From the NCBI GenBank assembly GCA_910577195.1, contig CAJTLP010000004.1, positions 1 to 64,000 of the forward strand: a stretch of 64,000 nucleotides of DNA, read 5' to 3'. This DNA comes from an uncultured Eubacterium sp. Lineage in GTDB: Bacteria > Bacillota > Clostridia > Oscillospirales > Acutalibacteraceae. The translations under genes and the position numbers were made by a program. The notes beneath the pieces were generated by a model. The model searched no databases and was not told where the DNA came from. It saw nothing but the letters and a program-made list of their open reading frames with translations. This document shows positions 59,421-64,000 of this stretch, piece after piece (position 1 is the stretch's first letter; the number at the start of each line of letters is the position of its first letter).

Positions 59421-61301
59421 TTAGTTTTCAGCAGGATGATAGCTTGATACAAACTGCTGAAGTTTTTCACGGACATTATCATCATTGATATCACTTAAGC
59501 TGTCAATCATACGTACAAACTCTTCTTTATCAATTACGACAGGCTGATTTACAAAGATTTTTTCATTGGCAGTTTTTTGGCGTGTTTTTAATTCATCCTC
59601 CATTGCAAGCTCCTCATAGAGCTTTTCACCGGGTCTGAGTCCTGTTATTTCAATTCCTATTTCCTCAACGGTAAAGCCTGACAGTCTGATAAGATTTTCA
59701 GCTAAATCCATGATTTTAACAGGCTCTCCCATATCAAGCACGAATACCTCGCCGCCTTTGGCAAGACCTCCTGCCTGGCAGACGAGCTGAGCTGCCTCAG
59801 GTATAGTCATAAAGTATCTTGTAATGTCCGGATGTGTTACACGTACAGGACCGCCTTTTTCAATCTGCTTTTTGAATATCGGTATAACGGAGCCGTGAGA
59901 GCCGAGTACATTGCCAAAGCGTACTGCGGCATACTTTGTTGTTTTGCTTACCTCATTCATATACTGAACAATGATTTCCGTAATTCTTTTTGTAGCACCC
60001 ATTACGTTTGTAGGGTTAACCGCCTTATCTGTTGAAAGGATAACCATTTTCGGCACATTGAATTTGTCTGCAGTCAAAGCAACATTGTATGTACCGAATA
60101 CATTGTTCTTCACTGCCTCACACGGTGAGTCCTCCATAAGAGGTACGTGCTTATGAGCTGCTGCGTGGAATACAACATCAGGATGAAATTCCTCAAATAT
60201 TTCTTCAAGTCTGTATAAATCACGAACGGAACCGATTCTTACCTGAATATTTATGCTGTCACCATAGGTTTCCCTGAGCTCGTTGGCAAGCTCGAAAGCA
60301 CAGTTTTCATAGATATCAAAAATAACAATTGTTTTTGGCTTATAGCGTGCACATTGCTTGCAGAGCTCAGCACCGATTGAGCCGCCTCCGCCTGTTACAA
60401 GAATGGTTTTGTTAATCAGGTATCTGCAAACTCTGATATCCAGCTTAACCTCATCACGTGCAAGCAGGTCGGTAATATCAATATTACGTGTGCGGTGCAT
60501 TTTTTTGCTGTCCTGAAGTATCTCCTCCATTGACGGTGTAGTTTTTACATTTTTACCTGTCGATACGGCGATTTTTGTTACTTCATTCTGTCTTTTTTTA
60601 GTTGCTGAAGGAAAGCAGATAATGATTTCATCTACATCATATTCCTTTACAATTTCAGGGATTTCATCGCAGCTGCCTGCAATTTTTATGCCCTGAAGTC
60701 TTTTACCTTTTTTCTGAGGATTATCATCTACTGCAACTACCGGTTTGTATTTGTCATACTGATTTGATTTAAGGCTGTCAATGATTGTATTGCCCATATA
60801 GCCTGCACCGACAATCATAACATTTTTAATATGCTTGCTTTTCTGCGATACTGCGTGAATGCTGAATTCGTGGCGTAAAATGCGATATCCGATTCTTGGA
60901 AGACAGAAAAAGAAGATAAGCAAAATAAAGTTCAGTGCATATGCGTATAACGGAAGAATTGTACAATCCAGAATGAGCTTGAATATCAGCTTATCAACAA
61001 GATAAAGTGCAATTGTATCAAAGAATGCTGCTGCAACACAGTTTATGATTTCTTTTGTGCCGGCAAAAGTCCAGATGCTTTTATATAGTTTAAAATAGTA
61101 ATTTACAGCCGCAACAATAATACTGAGCCCTATTAAATGATATGCGTTAAGAAGTACACCGTCATAAGCGAAATGGCTGAAACCCCCGCCGTTTATGATA
61201 TAAGAAATTACAAAATTTGAAAATGCAAAAAATGCCATATCAATAAATGCAAGTAACCATTTCTTTATTGTGCTTTTTATTTCTCCGTTTTTTAATTTCA
61301 T
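59421..61301 (-). CDS. Membrane nucleotide-sugar 4,6-dehydratase (CapD/PglF type)
   Basis: A 626-residue protein: four membrane helices (about 14-150), a first nucleotide-binding-like domain with GAGYMGNTI near 166-174 and a second, catalytic SDR domain (about 290-600) with TGGGGSIGAELCKQ near 305-318, HAAAHKHVPLMEDSP near 381-395, ILSTDKAVNPTNVMGATKR near 422-440 (Met in place of the usual Tyr, as known in this subfamily) and FGNVLGSHGSVIPIF. It makes UDP-4-keto-6-deoxy sugars such as the precursor of QuiNAc or bacillosamine. It is separate from the main capsule operon but may feed it. Confidence 0.92.
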   Translation of the reverse strand: MKLKNGEIKSTIKKWLLAFIDMAFFAFSNFVISYIINGGGFSHFAYDGVLLNAYHLIGLSIIVAAVNYYFKLYKSIWTFAGTKEIINCVAAAFFDTIALYLVDKLIFKLILDCTILPLYAYALNFILLIFFFCLPRIGYRILRHEFSIHAVSQKSKHIKNVMIVGAGYMGNTIIDSLKSNQYDKYKPVVAVDDNPQKKGKRLQGIKIAGSCDEIPEIVKEYDVDEIIICFPSATKKRQNEVTKIAVSTGKNVKTTPSMEEILQDSKKMHRTRNIDITDLLARDEVKLDIRVCRYLINKTILVTGGGGSIGAELCKQCARYKPKTIVIFDIYENCAFELANELRETYGDSINIQVRIGSVRDLYRLEEIFEEFHPDVVFHAAAHKHVPLMEDSPCEAVKNNVFGTYNVALTADKFNVPKMVILSTDKAVNPTNVMGATKRITEIIVQYMNEVSKTTKYAAVRFGNVLGSHGSVIPIFKKQIEKGGPVRVTHPDITRYFMTIPEAAQLVCQAGGLAKGGEVFVLDMGEPVKIMDLAENLIRLSGFTVEEIGIEITGLRPGEKLYEELAMEDELKTRQKTANEKIFVNQPVVIDKEEFVRMIDSLSDINDDNVREKLQQFVSSYHPAEN

Positions 61302-61325
61302 ATTCTTTCCTCTGATTATAAAGTA

Positions 61326-62564
61326 TTATTTTTGCTTAACTCTTTTTGCCAATGCAACAAAAACAGAAATGAAAAATGTTACGGCAATAATCGTAAGGGG
61401 TATGATATACAGCTGCCTGTTTTGGCTGAGTTCATTTACATTCATACCCATATGAGTCAGAACAGTCTGAACATTTTTTTCTGTTGTAACAATCTCTGTC
61501 TGCGTGGTGCCTACTACCTTTCTTTCTTTGACTTGTTTCGTTGTAACCTGTGCCACAGCCTCTGTAACGGTAAAGTCACATTGCTTGTAAAGCTCGTTGT
61601 TTGCACATACCACAACGGTGGCTGTGCCTGAACCGATGGCCTTTATATCACCATTGTTTCCGATTTCAATAATTCCTTCTTCGTCACAGAAATATCCTAC
61701 AACGGCAGGGGCATCGGACGGCTCAACAGAATAGTTAAGCTTAATCGTATCGCCAATCTGAAGATCATAGTTGGAGGCGTGTATATCAAGGCTGTCAAGC
61801 TTAATGGTTTCTGTTGTCTCTTTCTTTGTCGTTTTTTCAGTTGTTGTCTCGTTATTCTTTGCTGTGGTACTGCTTGAGGTGTTTTGCTGATTATTTCTCT
61901 TTGTTGTTTCGTAATTGCTGTGTGCTTTAGTGGTAGAGTGTCTTTTTGTTGTCTTAGGTGGTTGTCCTCCTGAACTGCCTGAAGAAGAATAACTTGGCAC
62001 ACCGTAACCCATAATTGCACTGATGTTGTTATATGGCTTTGAGCCGCTTGATGTATACGTTCTTGATTTTACCTTGCCTGAGCAGTTTCCCTCAACGGTG
62101 TATACAGTGCTTCCTGATGTATCTGTAACAATTCCTACATGCTGTGAGGAGCCATTGCCGCTCCAGTCAAAAAATACGAGATCGCCTGCTTTTGGCGTAT
62201 ATCCGCTTGAGCGTTTATAGTACCTGTCTTTATTTGAAAACCAGCTGATCATACTGTTGCAGTTTCCGCCGTTGGGAATACTTGTACCTAACAGCTTGAC
62301 ACCGTTGTCGCTGCCTGCTTCATTAAAGCACCAGAACACAAAGGTAGTACACCATGAGCCCTGATAGCCGTACCAGTCACCATATTTTGAATAGGATGAT
62401 GTACCTGTGTAGCCAATCTCATTTTCAGCGATTGAAACTACGGAATTTCTTAAGGTGTTTTCAGATGCTGCCTGAACAGAAAACGGAACTGCCATAATTA
62501 CAAGAATTATAACAGCAGATATGAATGATATGAGTTTTTTTGTATACTTAAAAATAATAATCAC
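61326..62564 (-). CDS. Secreted CHAP-domain cell-wall hydrolase with Ig-like domain
   Basis: A 412-residue exported protein. Signal peptide about 1-32 (ending VQA), CHAP domain about 35-185 with Cys72 in GSWCTTFVFWCF and His142 in SQHVGIV as catalytic pair, a Ser/Thr/Lys-rich linker (about 195-250), a bacterial Ig-like (Big2) domain (about 253-335), a second Thr-rich stretch and a C-terminal membrane helix (about 385-405) with basic tail. It probably cuts peptidoglycan cross-bridges and stays membrane-bound. The start is unusual: GTG 62564 overlaps the only AGGTG; a rare ATT a few codons on would fit better. First gene of an operon with CapD, KtrB, KtrA and IolB (gaps 15-32 nt). Confidence 0.87.
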   Translation of the reverse strand: MIIIFKYTKKLISFISAVIILVIMAVPFSVQAASENTLRNSVVSIAENEIGYTGTSSYSKYGDWYGYQGSWCTTFVFWCFNEAGSDNGVKLLGTSIPNGGNCNSMISWFSNKDRYYKRSSGYTPKAGDLVFFDWSGNGSSQHVGIVTDTSGSTVYTVEGNCSGKVKSRTYTSSGSKPYNNISAIMGYGVPSYSSSGSSGGQPPKTTKRHSTTKAHSNYETTKRNNQQNTSSSTTAKNNETTTEKTTKKETTETIKLDSLDIHASNYDLQIGDTIKLNYSVEPSDAPAVVGYFCDEEGIIEIGNNGDIKAIGSGTATVVVCANNELYKQCDFTVTEAVAQVTTKQVKERKVVGTTQTEIVTTEKNVQTVLTHMGMNVNELSQNRQLYIIPLTIIAVTFFISVFVALAKRVKQK

Positions 62565-62653
62565 CTCATAATGATGTTTAAGAAAAGGGATAACAATAAA
62601 TCATCTATTGTTTTTTTTATTAACATATTTTTAGACATAATATCTTAGTCTTA

Positions 62654-62681
62654 ATTATACTATTCTATATGAAAATGTCAA
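62654..62681 (-). promoter_or_regulatory. Promoter of the CHAP-capD-ktrBA-iolB operon
   Basis: On the minus strand TTGACA (62681-62676), 16 bp and TATAAT (62659-62654); transcript start near 62647, giving an 83-nt leader. Confidence 0.82.
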
Positions 62682-62714
62682 TTTATATTTTATATTTTAT
62701 TTATACAAATTGTA

Positions 62715-62743
62715 TTGAAATGCTTTACAATATGTGTTAAAAT
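62715..62743 (+). promoter_or_regulatory. Promoter of the serine hydrolase gene
   Basis: TTGAAA (62715-62720), 17 bp and TAAAAT (62738-62743); transcript start near 62750. Confidence 0.7.
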
Positions 62744-62776
62744 TATGAATATAAGCTGGCGATTGGAGAGGAATTT

Positions 62777-64000
62777 ATGAAAAGATTAGATAACTATCAG
62801 CTCGAACATACCACCCCTGAAGCTGTGGGTGTTGACAGTAAGGTTATTACCGCCTTTCTTAACGAGATAAACGAGAAGGGGCTTGGGCTTCAGAGTTTTA
62901 CTGTTGTAAGACACGATAAAGTGTGTGCACAGGGCTTTTTCAAGCCTTATAATGCAGATACGCCCCATGTTCTTTATTCAATGAGCAAGTCTGTTACTTC
63001 AACAGCGATTGGCTTTGCTGTGGCTGAGGGACTGATTAACCTGAATGACAGGGTAGCGGATTTCTTTCCTGAATATGCTATGAGCAAAAGACCGTTTAAC
63101 AGAATGCTGACCATACGTATGCTTCTGACTATGCATTCTGATAAGCTGATTACGGTTCTTGATGAAAAGGGCAATAAGGATTGGATTGCCAATTTTATGA
63201 ATGCAACCTTCCTTCTTCCGCCTAATACGAAGTTCAATTATATTTCCGAAAATACATTTATGCTGTCTGCCATTATTTCAAAGGTTACCGGTATGAGTAT
63301 GATTGACTATCTCTATCCGAGAATTTTTGAACCGCTTGGAATTGAAAAACCATTCTGGGAACAGGATGGCAGCGGAAATAATGCCGGCGGCTGGGGTCTT
63401 TATATGAAGAGTGAGGACCTTGCAAAGTTCTTTTTGCCTTATATTCACGGCGGTAAATGGATTGACGGTACTCAGATTATTCCTGAGCTCTGGGTAAAGG
63501 AAGCCACCAGAAAGCAGGTTGATTCAGTAAACGACGGTTATATTGACAATATGATGGGCTACGGCTATCAGTTCTGGAGGAATCAGATTGCAAACAGCTA
63601 CCGTGCCGACGGTCTGTTCGGACAGCGCTGCTTTATGTTCCCTGATTATGACGCTCTTGTTGTTCTCAACTGCGGTGAGGCTGAGGACTATAAGATAATG
63701 AAGGTATTCTGGAAATATTTCCCTAAGTGCTTTGGCTATGAGGCACTTTCTGAAAATAAAGAGGCTTATGATGAAATGCTTTCTGTAATTGACGGCTGTC
63801 ACGTTAAGGAGCTGCCGAAAACGGAAAGAAACAGAGAAATGGAGCAGAAGATTTCAGGCAGACTTATTAAATGCAAAACATCGGAATTCGTTTCGGTAAT
63901 TACAATTTCCATCACGCAGATGCTTTATAATAAACCGGGCGAAATCAATGAAATGAAACTGACCTTTGATGATGAAAAGCTGACCTTCTATTGGAAAGAA
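62777..64000 (+). CDS. Serine hydrolase, beta-lactamase/PBP fold (3' end beyond window)
   Basis: The first 408 codons of a gene that runs off the window end. The frame begins at an ATG with GGAGAGG 6 nt upstream. SMSKSVTSTAIG near residues 68-79 contains the catalytic Ser and Lys of the SxxK motif; NYISENT near 153-159 takes the place of the YxN motif, and GGWGLYM near 201-207 follows. This is the class C beta-lactamase/esterase EstB-like family; no signal peptide is present, so a cytosolic esterase or amidase is more likely than an antibiotic enzyme. After about residue 350 an extra C-terminal domain begins that is cut off. Confidence 0.88.
   Translation, partial: MKRLDNYQLEHTTPEAVGVDSKVITAFLNEINEKGLGLQSFTVVRHDKVCAQGFFKPYNADTPHVLYSMSKSVTSTAIGFAVAEGLINLNDRVADFFPEYAMSKRPFNRMLTIRMLLTMHSDKLITVLDEKGNKDWIANFMNATFLLPPNTKFNYISENTFMLSAIISKVTGMSMIDYLYPRIFEPLGIEKPFWEQDGSGNNAGGWGLYMKSEDLAKFFLPYIHGGKWIDGTQIIPELWVKEATRKQVDSVNDGYIDNMMGYGYQFWRNQIANSYRADGLFGQRCFMFPDYDALVVLNCGEAEDYKIMKVFWKYFPKCFGYEALSENKEAYDEMLSVIDGCHVKELPKTERNREMEQKISGRLIKCKTSEFVSVITISITQMLYNKPGEINEMKLTFDDEKLTFYWKE

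Noticed and set aside
62592..62620. Hairpin AACAATA/TATTGTT followed by T-run as a terminator
   Set aside because: No plus-strand transcript is expected to reach it and the 7-bp A/T stem is weak; it lies in the CHAP leader on the other strand.
62777..64000. Beta-lactamase resistance gene
   Set aside because: SxxK motif is shared with esterases and PBPs; no signal peptide and no KTG seen in the part present, so drug resistance is not supported.

Overview
The window comes from an AT-rich, low-GC Gram-positive anaerobe, most likely a gut Clostridia of the Ruminococcaceae/Oscillospiraceae type (inference). The signs are a threonyl T-box leader, RNase Y, a CpsC/CpsD/CpsE-type capsule start, strong AGGAGG ribosome sites, TTGACA/TATAAT promoters, an Ech-type energy-converting [NiFe] hydrogenase and Thr-rich secreted proteins. 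No rRNA, tRNA, CRISPR array, phage or intact transposase was found.

Layout. (1) 82-10613: small units, namely a HAD phosphatase, feoAB iron uptake, a CoA-acylating-type aldehyde dehydrogenase, a small XRE/RHH/lipoprotein module with paired operators, an iron alcohol dehydrogenase, a ferritin-like DUF protein, a membrane protein, and a PHP phosphoesterase that looks leaderless, coupled to a YeiH-type transporter. (2) 34768 down to 10640, minus strand: one 24-kb exopolysaccharide/capsule operon of 20 genes with a perfect-consensus promoter at its head and a terminator at its foot. It holds CpsC, CpsD with a Tyr-rich tail, an initiating sugar transferase, four GT4 glycosyltransferases, two acyltransferases, a radical SAM protein, two pyruvyl transferases, an FrhB-like iron-sulfur protein, UDP-GlcA and UDP-GalA synthesis enzymes, a TupA-like ATP-grasp protein, Wzy, Wzx, and finally a secreted Ig/LVIVD-propeller protein and a VanZ protein. 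The expected product is an acidic polymer rich in uronic acid and pyruvate ketals. (3) 34862-42365: housekeeping (Dabb protein, RNase Y, T-box-thrS), an XRE regulator, a gene broken by an in-frame amber codon, a HisJ-like PHP enzyme and a metallophosphoesterase. (4) 52104 down to 42372: a single echABCDEF-hypFCDE operon, giving a membrane H2-evolving, ion-pumping hydrogenase fed by ferredoxin plus most of its Fe(CN)2CO maturation set; hypA and hypB are absent here. (5) 52187-64000: a polysaccharide deacetylase, an amino-acid ABC transporter whose binding protein appears circularly permuted, a CHAP/CapD/KtrB/KtrA/IolB operon, and a serine beta-lactamase-fold hydrolase cut by the window end.

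Most unusual items: the apparently circularly permuted substrate-binding protein (55502-56374); a 46-bp hairpin-forming element found twice in the same orientation in front of unrelated genes (41378-41423 and 52285-52330), with G-U-compatible changes that suggest an RNA structure; a 307-bp element with terminal inverted repeats inside the ABC operon; a leaderless PHP gene; and two XRE genes, each with two operator palindromes 24-25 bp apart.
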